28,500 nt of DNA from JBDTNQ01 sp039933635 (GTDB taxonomy: Bacteria > Acidobacteriota > Vicinamibacteria > Vicinamibacterales > SCN-69-37), in assembly GCA_039933635.1 (NCBI GenBank), contig JBDTNQ010000051.1, positions 1-28,500 on the forward strand, written 5' to 3'. How positions within the stretch are numbered: position 1 is the stretch's first letter; the number at the start of each line of letters is the position of its first letter. A model generated the notes under the pieces. The model saw only the letters and a program-made list of their open reading frames with translations, did no database searches and was not told where the DNA came from. Positions 14,263 to 23,002 of the stretch are shown here, in pieces. Position numbers and translations under genes: made by a program.

Positions 14263-15756
14263 ATGATCCATCTGCTCATTTCCCGCGAGTACCCGCCGTG
14301 CACCTATCCGATGGGCGGCATCGGGGCCTACGTGCGGCGCATTGCGCGGCTGCTCGCCGAGCGCGGTGAAACGGTGCACGTGATCGCGGAGCGGTGGCAG
14401 GGCGCGCCGCTCGCGCGAGAAGTTCTCGTGGACGGACGGTTGACGGTGCATCGCGTGTGGACGTCGCGTCCGATCGGAGACAGCCGGACGCCTCACGCCG
14501 ACGCGGATCTGCTCGAAGCGATGGCGGCGTCCCCCTTTCCCGCGCAGGCGTTCAGCTGGCAGGCCGCGATGCTGGCCGAGCGGCTCGTCGAGTCGGAGCG
14601 CGTGGACGTCATCGAAGCTCAGGACTACGAGGCGCCGCTGTACTACTTCCTCGTGCGTCGGGCACTGGGTGCGGGGCCGTCACGGCGCCCGCCCTGTTTC
14701 GTGCACCTGCACACGACGCATGAACAGGTGTGCCGTGCCAACGGCTGGAGCATCGACACGCCCCAGGCGCGACTGATGAAAACGCACGAGGACGACGCAA
14801 TCCGCGCGGCCGATGCATTGCTGGCGCCAAGCCGTTTCCTCGCGCGGGAGACCGAACGGTCGGGGGGCCTCCCGACGGGGTCGATCGTCACGATGCCCTA
14901 TCCGATCGGCGACGTGCCGCTGGTCGAGCGCACGATCGACACCTGGACCACGGGCACCATCTGCTTCGTCGGCCGATACGAGGCGCGAAAAGGACTGCTC
15001 GAATGGGTTCCTGCGGCCATCGACGTCGCCTCACGCCGGCCCGGTCTGCGATTCGAGTTCATCGGCGCCGACACGCCGCTCGCCGAGAACGACGCGGGCT
15101 CCTCCGTGCGCTCTACGCTGCAGTCGCTGGTCCCGGCACACCTGCGTCGCGCGTTCGTCTTCAGTGGACCGGTTGATCAACCGCTCCTATGGCGTCGTCT
15201 CGGCGCGGCACGGATCGCGGTCGTGCCGTCACGCTGGGAGAACTTTCCCAACACGTGCGTCGAGGCGATGTGTTCCGGGCTGCCCGTGCTCGCTACGCCG
15301 AACGGGGGTATGGCGGAGATGGTCCAGGACGGAGTGACCGGCTGGGTCGCCTCATCGAACACGCCCGCGGATCTCGCCTTGACGCTCGCGCGCGCGTTGA
15401 CGACGACGCCGGATGCCGTGGCGGAGATGGGCCGGCGCGCTTCCGAGTCCATCCGGGCCCAGTGCGACAACGCCCGCACGGTGGACGCACAGCTGGAGTT
15501 TCGACGCGCCCTGGTGAGACGTGGGCCAGGACGCTCCATGGCGGCGCCCGCTGGCACGCGACCCACGCTGCCAACGCCGGACTCGATCGCCACGGGGCTG
15601 GCGGACGAGGCGGCCACCAAGCGATCGGGCTCGCCACGATGGACAATGATCCGCCGGGTCGCCAGATCGGCGCGCCAGGCGCTTTCCAGCCCTGTCTACA
15701 CGGCGAACTGGCTACTATGGCAAGGGTGGCGATTTCTGCGCCGGGTCCGCCGCTGA
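14263..15756 (+). CDS. Glycosyltransferase family 4 protein with basic C-terminal tail
   Basis: This 497-residue GT-B enzyme starts MIHLLISREYPPCTYPMGGIGAY, shown here as REYPPCTYPMGGIGAY, the same opening as the first glycosyltransferase. The C-terminal domain begins near ICFVGRYEARKGLLEW (about 233-248). The EX7E pair is Glu326 and Glu334 in WENFPNTCVEAMCSG, followed by the ATPNGGMAEMV donor loop. Residues from about 415 are an Ala/Pro/Thr-rich linker and then a basic, Trp-containing tail (WLLWQGWRFLRRVRR) that could bind the membrane as an amphipathic helix. ATG at 14263 follows a run without a strong ribosome binding site. The radical SAM gene starts 9 bases after the stop, so the two are likely one transcript. 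Donor and acceptor are unknown. Confidence 0.92.
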   Translation: MIHLLISREYPPCTYPMGGIGAYVRRIARLLAERGETVHVIAERWQGAPLAREVLVDGRLTVHRVWTSRPIGDSRTPHADADLLEAMAASPFPAQAFSWQAAMLAERLVESERVDVIEAQDYEAPLYYFLVRRALGAGPSRRPPCFVHLHTTHEQVCRANGWSIDTPQARLMKTHEDDAIRAADALLAPSRFLARETERSGGLPTGSIVTMPYPIGDVPLVERTIDTWTTGTICFVGRYEARKGLLEWVPAAIDVASRRPGLRFEFIGADTPLAENDAGSSVRSTLQSLVPAHLRRAFVFSGPVDQPLLWRRLGAARIAVVPSRWENFPNTCVEAMCSGLPVLATPNGGMAEMVQDGVTGWVASSNTPADLALTLARALTTTPDAVAEMGRRASESIRAQCDNARTVDAQLEFRRALVRRGPGRSMAAPAGTRPTLPTPDSIATGLADEAATKRSGSPRWTMIRRVARSARQALSSPVYTANWLLWQGWRFLRRVRR

Positions 15757-15765
15757 GGAGACACG

Positions 15766-17841
15766 ATGCCGTCGTCTGAAGTGCTGAAGGCGTACGACGC
15801 GTCACGAGACGCCGGCACCGACGTGTCGGTGCTGTGCCATGCGCCGTTCCTGAGCCTGAACTTCGACCAGAGCGGGCGGGTCACGGCGTGCTGCTTCAAT
15901 CGCGAGTACGTCCTCGGCACCTATCCGGAACAGAACATCGACGAGATCTGGCGCGGCCAGCCGGCTGCCGAATTGCGGCGGGCGTTCCACGAAGGCTCGG
16001 TCGCTCCGGGATGCGACCGGTGTTTCCATCAGCTCGAGAGCCGGAACTTTTCCGGCGCGCTGATGCGGAACTTCGATCGCTTTTCAAAGCGCGGCAAGGG
16101 CCGTGCGGCAAATGTGGAAGGTCCGCCGCTCGTGCTCGAGTTCGAGTTGTCGAACACGTGCACGCTCGAGTGCGTCATGTGCGGCGGCCACTGGTCGTCG
16201 ACGATCCGGGCGAAGCGGGAGAAGCTGCCGCCGTTGAAGAACCCGTATGACGCCGAATTCGTGCGGCAGATCGAGGAATTCCTGCCGTCCGTTCGCGCGG
16301 TGCGATTCCTCGGTGGCGAGCCGTTTCTCATCACGCGCTATCACGAGCTGTGGGACAGCATCCAGCGGTTGAATCCGGACCTCGAGGTGTCGATCACGAC
16401 GAGCGGCGCCGTCGTGCCCGCGCGGCCGCGCAAGGCCATCGAGGGCATCAAGGCCAGTTTCATCATCTCGCTCGATGGCATCACGAAGGCGACGTACGAG
16501 CGCATCCGCCAAAACGCCATCTTCGAAGAGGTGATGGCGAACATCGCCGATCTGCACGACTACACGAAGCGGCGCGGCACGGGCATGACGGTCGCGTGCT
16601 GCCCGATGACGCACAACTGGCACGAGCTCTCGGGCGTTGTGGATTTCGCCGAGACGCGCGGCCTGGGCGTGTTCTTCAACACGGTGACCTTTCCGATTGA
16701 ATCGTCGCTTGCGGGCCTGTCCGCATCCGAGCTGTCGTCGATCATCGACACCCTCGATGCGCAGGGCCGCGAGGCCCGGTGGACGTCAAAGACGCAGGCG
16801 CAGTGGGCCAGCCTGCTGAGCCAACTGCGCGCGTGGCTGACGGACAAGCAGGATTTCCTGGCGCACTCGGCTCGCGAAGCGGGCCGCATCATCGCAATCC
16901 TTGGACTCGGGCATGCTCCTGCCTCGTCTTCCAAGACGGTCGTCGGCACCACGTTTCTGCAGCGCATTCTGGGCCGCCGACAGCCAGAAGTATCAGCGCC
17001 AGCGGATACCGATCCCGCAGGTATCGCATCACTCATTGCGCCCGTCGTCCTCGTGCGGAGTGTCGAGACCGCCAAGGGCCACGCCGCGCAGACGACGGAG
17101 CTGCTCTGCAGTCTGCCAGCGCTTCCGTTGCACTTGTGGCCGGCGGACGCGACGCCCTCGCCCGCGTTGTTGCTGGCGGCGGTCGCGGCCGTTGCCGCGG
17201 CCACTGACGAGTCTGCCGTGGACCTTCCACAGCAACTCGCTCGAGTGAAGACGGTCCTGGACCGCGAGGAAAGCCGGCCGGGGTCCAGCGACGGGCTCGC
17301 CAAGGCCGGTAACTGGCTGAGAAAGCGGCTCGACATGGCCCAGTGGAGCGTCGCCGTCAGAGGGGTCAAGGATCTGATTGTGGCGCTCGAGTCTGGTCGT
17401 CCGCTGGCTGCCGCATCGTCCGACCTGGGGATGCGCGTGCACGCGATACTCGAAGGCAGCGCAGATGACTCCAGCGGCGACCACGGTCTGCGACACCAGC
17501 TGGCGACTGTGCTGGTCAGCCAACGCGGACCGATTGATTTCGGTGAGGCGGAGTCGTCGACGCGCCCACCTGAGGACGAATGGCTGGTACCGGCGACGGT
17601 GCCGATCGCCCTCGACGTCATCGACGCGTTTCACTCGGCGGTCTATGGACGGGCCGATACGAAGCTGGCAGCGAGGCTGCAACTGGTGCGTGAGGTGATC
17701 AACGTGCCGGAAGCGGCCGCCGCGATCGGACGGGTCTCATTCGTGCAGGCATACGACTTCATCTCGATGGCTGACGATGCGTCATTCGAGGGCGCGTTGC
17801 GGTCGTTTCAGAAACCGTCGTCGACGACGAACGCCGTGTGA
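15766..17841 (+). CDS. Twitch-type radical SAM protein with long unrecognised C-terminal region
   Basis: The 691-residue protein has three parts. Residues 1-110 form a cysteine-rich region (Cys24, Cys42, Cys43, Cys83, Cys86, with VTACCFNREYVLGTY and the NIDEIWRGQPAAELR pattern) like the SPASM/twitch auxiliary iron-sulfur domains, here N-terminal. Residues 118-350 are the radical SAM barrel, with Cys132, Cys136 and Cys139 in CTLECVMC (CX3CX2C) for the SAM-binding cluster and GGEP at 183-186. Residues from about 350 to 691 are Ala/Leu-rich and I cannot match them to a family. A GGAGA ribosome binding site lies 5 bases before the ATG. It follows a GT4 gene by 9 bases, which suggests modification of a glycan, lipid or peptide substrate, but the substrate is unknown. 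Confidence 0.9.
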   Translation: MPSSEVLKAYDASRDAGTDVSVLCHAPFLSLNFDQSGRVTACCFNREYVLGTYPEQNIDEIWRGQPAAELRRAFHEGSVAPGCDRCFHQLESRNFSGALMRNFDRFSKRGKGRAANVEGPPLVLEFELSNTCTLECVMCGGHWSSTIRAKREKLPPLKNPYDAEFVRQIEEFLPSVRAVRFLGGEPFLITRYHELWDSIQRLNPDLEVSITTSGAVVPARPRKAIEGIKASFIISLDGITKATYERIRQNAIFEEVMANIADLHDYTKRRGTGMTVACCPMTHNWHELSGVVDFAETRGLGVFFNTVTFPIESSLAGLSASELSSIIDTLDAQGREARWTSKTQAQWASLLSQLRAWLTDKQDFLAHSAREAGRIIAILGLGHAPASSSKTVVGTTFLQRILGRRQPEVSAPADTDPAGIASLIAPVVLVRSVETAKGHAAQTTELLCSLPALPLHLWPADATPSPALLLAAVAAVAAATDESAVDLPQQLARVKTVLDREESRPGSSDGLAKAGNWLRKRLDMAQWSVAVRGVKDLIVALESGRPLAAASSDLGMRVHAILEGSADDSSGDHGLRHQLATVLVSQRGPIDFGEAESSTRPPEDEWLVPATVPIALDVIDAFHSAVYGRADTKLAARLQLVREVINVPEAAAAIGRVSFVQAYDFISMADDASFEGALRSFQKPSSTTNAV

Positions 17842-17889
17842 GCCGCCGGGATTCTCGGCCGGCGCGTGGACAATGCGCGACAGTTGACC

Positions 17890-19488
17890 TTACCTGCGCC
17901 GGGCACGATACAACTGCAGTTCACGGCCGGGCGTGACTGCCGGTCCGGGAGTGATCGGCTGCACGGGCGTCAAATCCAGAGTCGCGCTCAACGCGGAGGC
18001 GGTGGAGGTTGACGCCACCACCCACGTCACATCATCTCTCTCGGCCACGGCCGCCTCGATTTGCGCCGCCGAGCGGAGCAACACCGGACAGGGCGCCATC
18101 GCCAGGACGTAGCGAACCGATTCGGTGTTGAAGTGCACCATGCCTCCGTCGGTCCGGCTCCATCCAAGAGCGTCGGTGTCTTCCACCAGGACGCCGGTCG
18201 CACAGCCCTGGCCCCTTTTGACCACCTCCGTCATCGCAAGGAACGGCGCGTTCGTCTCGCCTTCGGCGAGCAACTGTGTCGTTCGCCTGACGATGCCAAA
18301 GACATTTGTCGCAACCATCACGCTGACGACCGCTGCTACGCCACTGCGCCAAAGCCATACGACACGTCGTCCTCTCGCCTCGTGCACGTCGTTCCTCCAC
18401 AGGTGCGCTGACAGTGCTCCGGCGAGTACGCAAATCGCCGGTAGCAAGGGCAGCAGATACCGCATCTGCGGAAGTCGAACGATGAGGGGGAGGAGAACCA
18501 CGGAGACAGCGATCACGCATGCAAGGAAGCCGAGTCCAGGCCGTTGACGGGCCCAGCGTGAGAGTGCCGCGCTGCCCAGCGCCCACGCCAACGACGTGGC
18601 CGCAAGCACCTCGGCAATCAACGTGAGGAGCCTCGCCGTCTTGAAGGCTTCCCACATCTGACTGCCGACGCCGGCAACCATCTGAACCAGCATCGTTCCC
18701 AAAACGGGTAGGCGGGAGAGGTAGTCGATGATTGAGTTCGCGGGGTTGAAGGCGTAGCTCTGGTTGCGCACCTCAGAAGCCACCGAAGTCCATCGCACCG
18801 CAAACATCAGGAGCATCGGGAGATAACCAAGCGCAGAGCCCGCGCCCCACGCCAGGATCACACGGTGGGACGCCCAGGCCCGCGACGGCCCTCGTCCGAC
18901 GATCCACACGATGACGCCCGCCACCAGGACAGCCGACAGCGGATGGGATTGCACCATCAGTCCGGTCAACAGTCCGCCGGTGGCCGCCCAACCGACCTGC
19001 GCCTGCGCGAAGGCCACAACCAATGCGAGGATGGCTGCCGTTGCGAGGAGTGGAGTCAGGGAGTTCGACCAACCGAAGTGGCTGCCGAACAGGACGAACA
19101 TGGGGCTCGTGAGGACCAGCCCTGCGGCGACGATGCCCGCGTGACGCCCCCCCACGATGCGGCCCAGGAGATAGGTCACGCACACCGTCAGCGATCCGGC
19201 CACAGCCGCGAGCAATCGCGGCCAGAGAATGTTCGGACCCAACACTTTGAACGTTCCCGCGACCAGGTACGAGAACAGCGGCCCGTAGTACGCATCGGAT
19301 CCACTCAAGGGCAGGATGTGGCCCTTGGCAATCTCAAGGGCCCACAGCACTTCAATGCCTTCGTCCTCGAAACGCGGGACCAACAGCAGGTTCGGGAGAC
19401 GGATCAGAAGTGCGACGCAGAACAGACCCGCGAGCAGCCAGACCTCTGATCGATTGAGCGACAGGTCACCTTTCGCCGATTCCGGCAT
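17890..19488 (-). CDS. GT39/ArnT-like integral membrane glycosyltransferase
   Basis: This 532-residue GT-C enzyme of the PMT/ArnT type transfers a sugar from a polyprenyl-phosphate donor on the periplasmic side. After a short cytoplasmic N-terminus and first helix (VWLLAGLFCVALLIRLPNLLL) comes the first external loop with the acidic pair in FEDEGIEVLWALE (Asp42, Glu43), the expected catalytic region, then SDAYYGPLFSYL. About ten further hydrophobic helices follow, with FGSHFGWSNSLTPLLA typical of the family. A soluble C-terminal part of about 120 residues closes the protein. ATG at 19486-19488 directly abuts the stop of the isomerase gene with no spacer, so it is the last gene of the acyltransferase-isomerase-GT39 unit. 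Acceptor unknown. Confidence 0.85.
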   Translation of the reverse strand: MPESAKGDLSLNRSEVWLLAGLFCVALLIRLPNLLLVPRFEDEGIEVLWALEIAKGHILPLSGSDAYYGPLFSYLVAGTFKVLGPNILWPRLLAAVAGSLTVCVTYLLGRIVGGRHAGIVAAGLVLTSPMFVLFGSHFGWSNSLTPLLATAAILALVVAFAQAQVGWAATGGLLTGLMVQSHPLSAVLVAGVIVWIVGRGPSRAWASHRVILAWGAGSALGYLPMLLMFAVRWTSVASEVRNQSYAFNPANSIIDYLSRLPVLGTMLVQMVAGVGSQMWEAFKTARLLTLIAEVLAATSLAWALGSAALSRWARQRPGLGFLACVIAVSVVLLPLIVRLPQMRYLLPLLPAICVLAGALSAHLWRNDVHEARGRRVVWLWRSGVAAVVSVMVATNVFGIVRRTTQLLAEGETNAPFLAMTEVVKRGQGCATGVLVEDTDALGWSRTDGGMVHFNTESVRYVLAMAPCPVLLRSAAQIEAAVAERDDVTWVVASTSTASALSATLDLTPVQPITPGPAVTPGRELQLYRARRR

Positions 19489-20535
19489 CTACTCAAGACT
19501 CGTGAGGTCGGCGGCAGATCGCAGAACTCTTGTCCGCAGTTGGGGGACGTTGGGGCAGCCCGTGAGGAACATCACAGTGCGGAGCTCCTCTATCACGCGC
19601 TGTATCTCTTGCACGGCGTCATCAAGCGATCGCTCCGCCGCCTTCAGCATTGGAAGAGCGAACGCCACGGCGTCTGCGCCAAGAGCAAGTGCCTTGGCCG
19701 CCTCGATGCCGTTGCGCATGCCTCCAGAGGCGATCACGATCCGATCGGGCATGGCACGTCTACATGCAACGATGCTCTCCGGAGTAGGGACGCCCCACTG
19801 CGCAAACCGTTGGCCGATCGACCGCTGCAGAGGGTCGGAGGTGCGGTGACTCTCGATCGCCGACCAGGAGGTGCCTCCAATGCCGGCCGTCTCCACGCCG
19901 GCCACGGGCAAGGTGGCAATTTTCGCAGCGGTGGTCTCTGAGATACCGGCACCGACCTCTTTCAACAGGACTGGCACTGACAGGAGCGGAGTCACTTCCT
20001 TCAATCGCTCGAGCAGTCCCGCAAAGTTCGTATTCCCTTCTGGCTGAATCGCCTCCTGGAGGGGATTGAGATGAAAGTTGAATGCGTCGCATTCGACCGC
20101 GGCAATGAGCGCATTGACTTCGTCGGCTCCAACACCGTAGTTCAGTTGGACCGCGCCGATGTTCCCCAAGAGCAATCGCAGACCCGGTGCGTGGGCCCTC
20201 ACCGCGAATGACGGGGTGCGGCCAGGATCCTCGACCATCGGCCTCTGCGATCCCAAGGCGAATCCGACGCCGGTGCGCTCGGCGGCCAGCGCCAGCCGCC
20301 GATTGATTTCACCGGCACGCGGCGTCCCGCCGGTCATGGCACCGATGATCAATGGCGCACTCAGGCGCTTCCCGAAAAGGGTGGCCTCGAGGCAAATGTC
20401 GTCCTTGTTCACCTGGGGTAGAGCGTCGTGATCGAACCGCAAGGCTGCGAAGCCGTCGCCGCTGCGGAACTCGATCGGCTCGTCGAGGCAGATCTCGATG
20501 TGCCTGTCTTTCCGATTCGCGCCTTCAGGCATCAT
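19489..20535 (-). CDS. fni: Type 2 isopentenyl-diphosphate delta-isomerase (FMN-dependent)
   Basis: The enzyme interconverts isopentenyl and dimethylallyl diphosphate using reduced FMN, supplying the starter for isoprenoid chains. The 348-residue product shows type 2 signatures: NRKDRHIEI at the N-terminus, IGAMTGGT, FALGSQRPM, LLGNIGAVQL, HLNPLQEAIQPEGNTNF (isomerase glutamine and metal-binding glutamate), KEVGAGIS, GIGGTSWSAIES and the FMN-phosphate loop IASGGMRNGIEAAKALALGAD. The ATG at 20533-20535 is preferred because AGAGGC lies just upstream; an ATG six codons earlier (20551-20553) lacks a site. It sits 82 bases after the acyltransferase gene and directly against the GT39 gene. Its position next to a terpene-cyclase-like gene suggests it raises precursor supply for a dedicated product, though it could also serve the whole cell. 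Confidence 0.95.
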   Translation of the reverse strand: MMPEGANRKDRHIEICLDEPIEFRSGDGFAALRFDHDALPQVNKDDICLEATLFGKRLSAPLIIGAMTGGTPRAGEINRRLALAAERTGVGFALGSQRPMVEDPGRTPSFAVRAHAPGLRLLLGNIGAVQLNYGVGADEVNALIAAVECDAFNFHLNPLQEAIQPEGNTNFAGLLERLKEVTPLLSVPVLLKEVGAGISETTAAKIATLPVAGVETAGIGGTSWSAIESHRTSDPLQRSIGQRFAQWGVPTPESIVACRRAMPDRIVIASGGMRNGIEAAKALALGADAVAFALPMLKAAERSLDDAVQEIQRVIEELRTVMFLTGCPNVPQLRTRVLRSAADLTSLE

Positions 20536-20617
20536 GGAGCCTCTACGTAGCATAACTTGCTGACGCCCGCCTACGGCGTCGTCCACCAACCGGCGGATCA
20601 CCGGCAACTGGCGTTCG

Positions 20618-21763
20618 TTACTCCGTCCGTCCCGGCGCCGTCATCAGAGGACGCTGATACGCAAACGCGGACTTCAGCCGCAGCAACGGCTTCTCATAGA
20701 GGTGCCAGCTCAGCGCACCAGCGAGAACAGCGGCACTGATCATCACCGCCGTGTACACAAGAGCGTAGATCCCACTTCGGCTCGGCATGTCGAGTAGGCC
20801 GAATCGCGCCATCACGTCGGCCAACGGATCGTGAAGGACGTAGATCGCGTAGGAGTAGGTTCCGATCATCTGGAGGGGCCGACTGCAAGCAATCCGGAAC
20901 CACCGCGTCGTCGGCGTCGCCTCCAGGGTGATAACGAAGAACGCCGCTGCCATGTAGGGCGACGCGCTGCTGAAGACGGCTCTGGCCAACCAGCCCGCAC
21001 CGAACACCCCTGCCAACAGCGTCGCAACCGCGGCAAGCCAGGCTGCCGGAAACAACCACCGTCGCACGACCACGATGCCGTCGGCCGACCGGAAGTACAG
21101 GGCAAACAACCCGCCCATCGCCAGCACGTCCATCCGAATCAATTGGTGATACGCGATCGTGGCGGGCAAGGCGTAGGAGAGGAATAGTCTGATCACCGGC
21201 GAGAGGAGCAAGGTCGCCCAACACACCGCCCGTAGCCTGTCGCGGCTGCACGCGTAAATCACGGCCGGCCAGAACAGATAGAACTGCTCTTCCACGGCGA
21301 GTGACCAAAGATGGCCGGTGCTCGGCGCCAGGGGCCACGCGAAGCTCTTCGCGACGTTCGTCAGGTAGCCCCAGTAGTACACGTGTTGGGTGGTGGTGAG
21401 CCTCAGGTCGTCAAAACGGCCAGACACGTGGGGCAACACAATGAAATAGACGAAGAGAAAGCCGTAGTACAGAGGAAAGATCCGCAAGAAGCGTCGAATG
21501 TAGAAATTCCTGAAATACAAGGGAGCGCGTTTCGTATCCAGCAGGATTCCCGTAATCAGAAATCCTGACAAGACAAAGAACACGTCCAGCGCCACGCTCG
21601 CGACGATCTCTACCGACAGGAATAGGGCCTGGCCGGCCGGCCCAAACCGCACACTGTCCAGAAAGTGAACGATCAAGACCAAGATCACCAGACTGCGCAG
21701 CCCGTCGAGCGATCGAAATCTGGTGCCGGGAACAACCCGGGTGGCAGAGACGGGTTCACTCAT
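20618..21763 (-). CDS. Acyltransferase-3 family (OafA/YrhL-like) membrane protein
   Basis: Proteins of this family move acyl groups, often acetyl, from cytoplasmic donors to sugars, lipids or secondary metabolites at the membrane. The 381-residue protein has about ten helices. Signatures are RSLDGLRSLVILVLIVHF with the catalytic His33, VALDVFFVLSGFLITGILL, the FYIRRFLRIFPLYY basic stretch near 87-100, and HLWSLAVEEQFYLFWP (His151, Glu158, Glu159). No SGNH esterase domain is attached, so it is the membrane-only form. The ATG at 21761-21763 is the natural start. It is divergent from the small ORF and terpene-cyclase-like gene and likely first in a unit with the isomerase and GT39 gene. It could acylate the cluster product or a surface glycan. 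Confidence 0.9.
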   Translation of the reverse strand: MSEPVSATRVVPGTRFRSLDGLRSLVILVLIVHFLDSVRFGPAGQALFLSVEIVASVALDVFFVLSGFLITGILLDTKRAPLYFRNFYIRRFLRIFPLYYGFLFVYFIVLPHVSGRFDDLRLTTTQHVYYWGYLTNVAKSFAWPLAPSTGHLWSLAVEEQFYLFWPAVIYACSRDRLRAVCWATLLLSPVIRLFLSYALPATIAYHQLIRMDVLAMGGLFALYFRSADGIVVVRRWLFPAAWLAAVATLLAGVFGAGWLARAVFSSASPYMAAAFFVITLEATPTTRWFRIACSRPLQMIGTYSYAIYVLHDPLADVMARFGLLDMPSRSGIYALVYTAVMISAAVLAGALSWHLYEKPLLRLKSAFAYQRPLMTAPGRTE

Positions 21764-21878
21764 ACAGCGGCACGGGCAACAACGGCTTCCTCGTCCGAAT
21801 GGTTACTGCGGCGTGGTCCGCCCGCGGTTGGAATGCCTCGCCATTTAGATCGCACGATAGACTGGAGACTTGAGCATT

Positions 21879-21971
21879 ATGTCCTACTGGACATCGCGAT
21901 TCGGACGACTGCTCGAGCGTGCGGCTGACGACCGATGTGTGGCACAAGGGCAACGACCAGCGGACCTATGA
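21879..21971 (+). CDS. Possible 30-residue ORF coupled to the terpene-cyclase-like gene
   Basis: ATG at 21879 is preceded by GGAG (21864-21867) at 11 bases and opens a 30-codon frame. The peptide starts MSYWTSRFGRLLERAADD and ends RPADL, and looks like a short amphipathic helix. Its TGA (21969-21971) overlaps the ATG at 21968 of the next gene as ATGA, a classic translational-coupling arrangement. It may be a real small protein, a leader that sets translation of the cyclase-like gene, or the 5' part of that gene separated by a frame change. It is too short for any family call. Confidence 0.4.
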   Translation: MSYWTSRFGRLLERAADDRCVAQGQRPADL

Positions 21972-22951
21972 AGACAACAGCGGCCATCACTCAAATCGAC
22001 ACGTCCACGAATTTCGTGAGGGCATGTCTCCGCGCGGGCACCTATGGGTTGGCGTGCGTCGGCAGTGATGGATCGCCCCGTTTCTCCAACAACAAGGGCC
22101 ACGTCTTCGTGGGATTCTTCATTTCTGAGGCGCTGAGCGGCATTCTGGATGAGGTCGAGAGGACCATTCTGCTCGTCCGCATCCTCTCGGAGGAGTACGA
22201 AGGCGCCTGGGGCTTCTCGCCTCCCGCGCCGTTTGTCAGCGATGCCCACCAGGTCTTTCTGGTGGACTCAGACGACACGGCATATGTCCTGCGGACCACG
22301 AGGCGCCTGGGGGTGCATCGGTCTCCACGGTGTCTCCTCCCGTTTCATCGGGAGCCTGAACGTCTGTTCGTCACGTTCAACGCGCCGGGCCGCACGTCGC
22401 TGTCCGCCGAGCCGGCATCACAGCACAATCTACTCGCGCACCCTGAGGTCAATTTGAATGTCTTCCTCGCGTTGCGGGGGACCCCATTCGAGCACCTGAT
22501 CAACTACGGCACCGTCAGGGATGCGCAGGACCGTCTCGGGTTCTGGAAATCGTACTTCTACCCGAGTCCGTTCCTTGCGACGGCGCTCGCGCTGGATCTC
22601 ATCGGGACCAACCCCGAATTCTCTGACCTCGTGAGTCGGGCCGTGAAGTTCATTCTCGGTACGCAGAATCGGGACGGATCGTGGGGATCTGACTCCGATC
22701 CCTACGAGACCGCGCTGGCCATCACAGCCCTGTCAACCGTGTCACCCGAATCGGAGGCGATTCGCCGAGGTGTAGACCACCTGCTAGCCAGCGCGGCCGG
22801 AGATGGTTCATGGAACTCGAATCGGTGCGTCTGGGAGTTTCACGCGGAGGCCGAGGACGTCTGGCGTGCGCATGACACCGACCACGCTTTTGTGACGGCC
22901 GTGTGCGCGATCGCGCTTCGCCGGGCCGTGGGCCAGCTTCGGCCGCTCTAG
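21968..22951 (+). CDS. Monodomain class II terpene-cyclase-like protein
   Basis: The 327-residue protein carries FLVDSDDTAYVLRTTRRL, with Asp100, Asp102 and Asp103 forming the DxDD acid motif that starts protonation-driven cyclisation in squalene-hopene cyclases and copalyl diphosphate synthases. Later come QW-like repeats, FILGTQNRDGSWGSDSD (233-239 core) and LLASAAGDGSWNSN, typical of alpha/alpha-barrel terpene cyclases and prenyltransferase-repeat proteins. Squalene-hopene cyclase has about 630 residues in two barrels, so only one barrel fits here. A single-domain class II cyclase, MstE of cyanobacterial merosterol synthesis, is known and is the nearest concept I can name. The ATG at 21968 is favoured by ATGA coupling to the 30-codon ORF; an in-frame ATG at 21935 is the alternative. 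Substrate is unknown. A non-catalytic prenyltransferase-fold protein remains possible. Confidence 0.65.
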   Translation: MKTTAAITQIDTSTNFVRACLRAGTYGLACVGSDGSPRFSNNKGHVFVGFFISEALSGILDEVERTILLVRILSEEYEGAWGFSPPAPFVSDAHQVFLVDSDDTAYVLRTTRRLGVHRSPRCLLPFHREPERLFVTFNAPGRTSLSAEPASQHNLLAHPEVNLNVFLALRGTPFEHLINYGTVRDAQDRLGFWKSYFYPSPFLATALALDLIGTNPEFSDLVSRAVKFILGTQNRDGSWGSDSDPYETALAITALSTVSPESEAIRRGVDHLLASAAGDGSWNSNRCVWEFHAEAEDVWRAHDTDHAFVTAVCAIALRRAVGQLRPL

Positions 22952-23002
22952 CCTCGACTGTCGCGCATTGGGGGCCGCATCGGTGTGGGTACGAAAGGCA
23001 GT

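Noticed and set aside
17844..17864. Terminator between the radical SAM and GT39 genes
   Set aside because: Only a 6-bp CGCCGG/CCGGCG stem with a 9-base loop and no T-run; expected by chance in GC-rich DNA.
20536..20607. Longer N-terminus for the IPP isomerase from a TTG at 20607
   Set aside because: The extra residues lack family similarity, and a ribosome-binding-like AGAGGC stands just before the ATG at 20535.
21858..21863. TAGACT as -10 element for the small ORF and cyclase-like gene
   Set aside because: It abuts the GGAG ribosome-binding sequence, so a transcript from it would start downstream of that site; no -35 is at proper distance.
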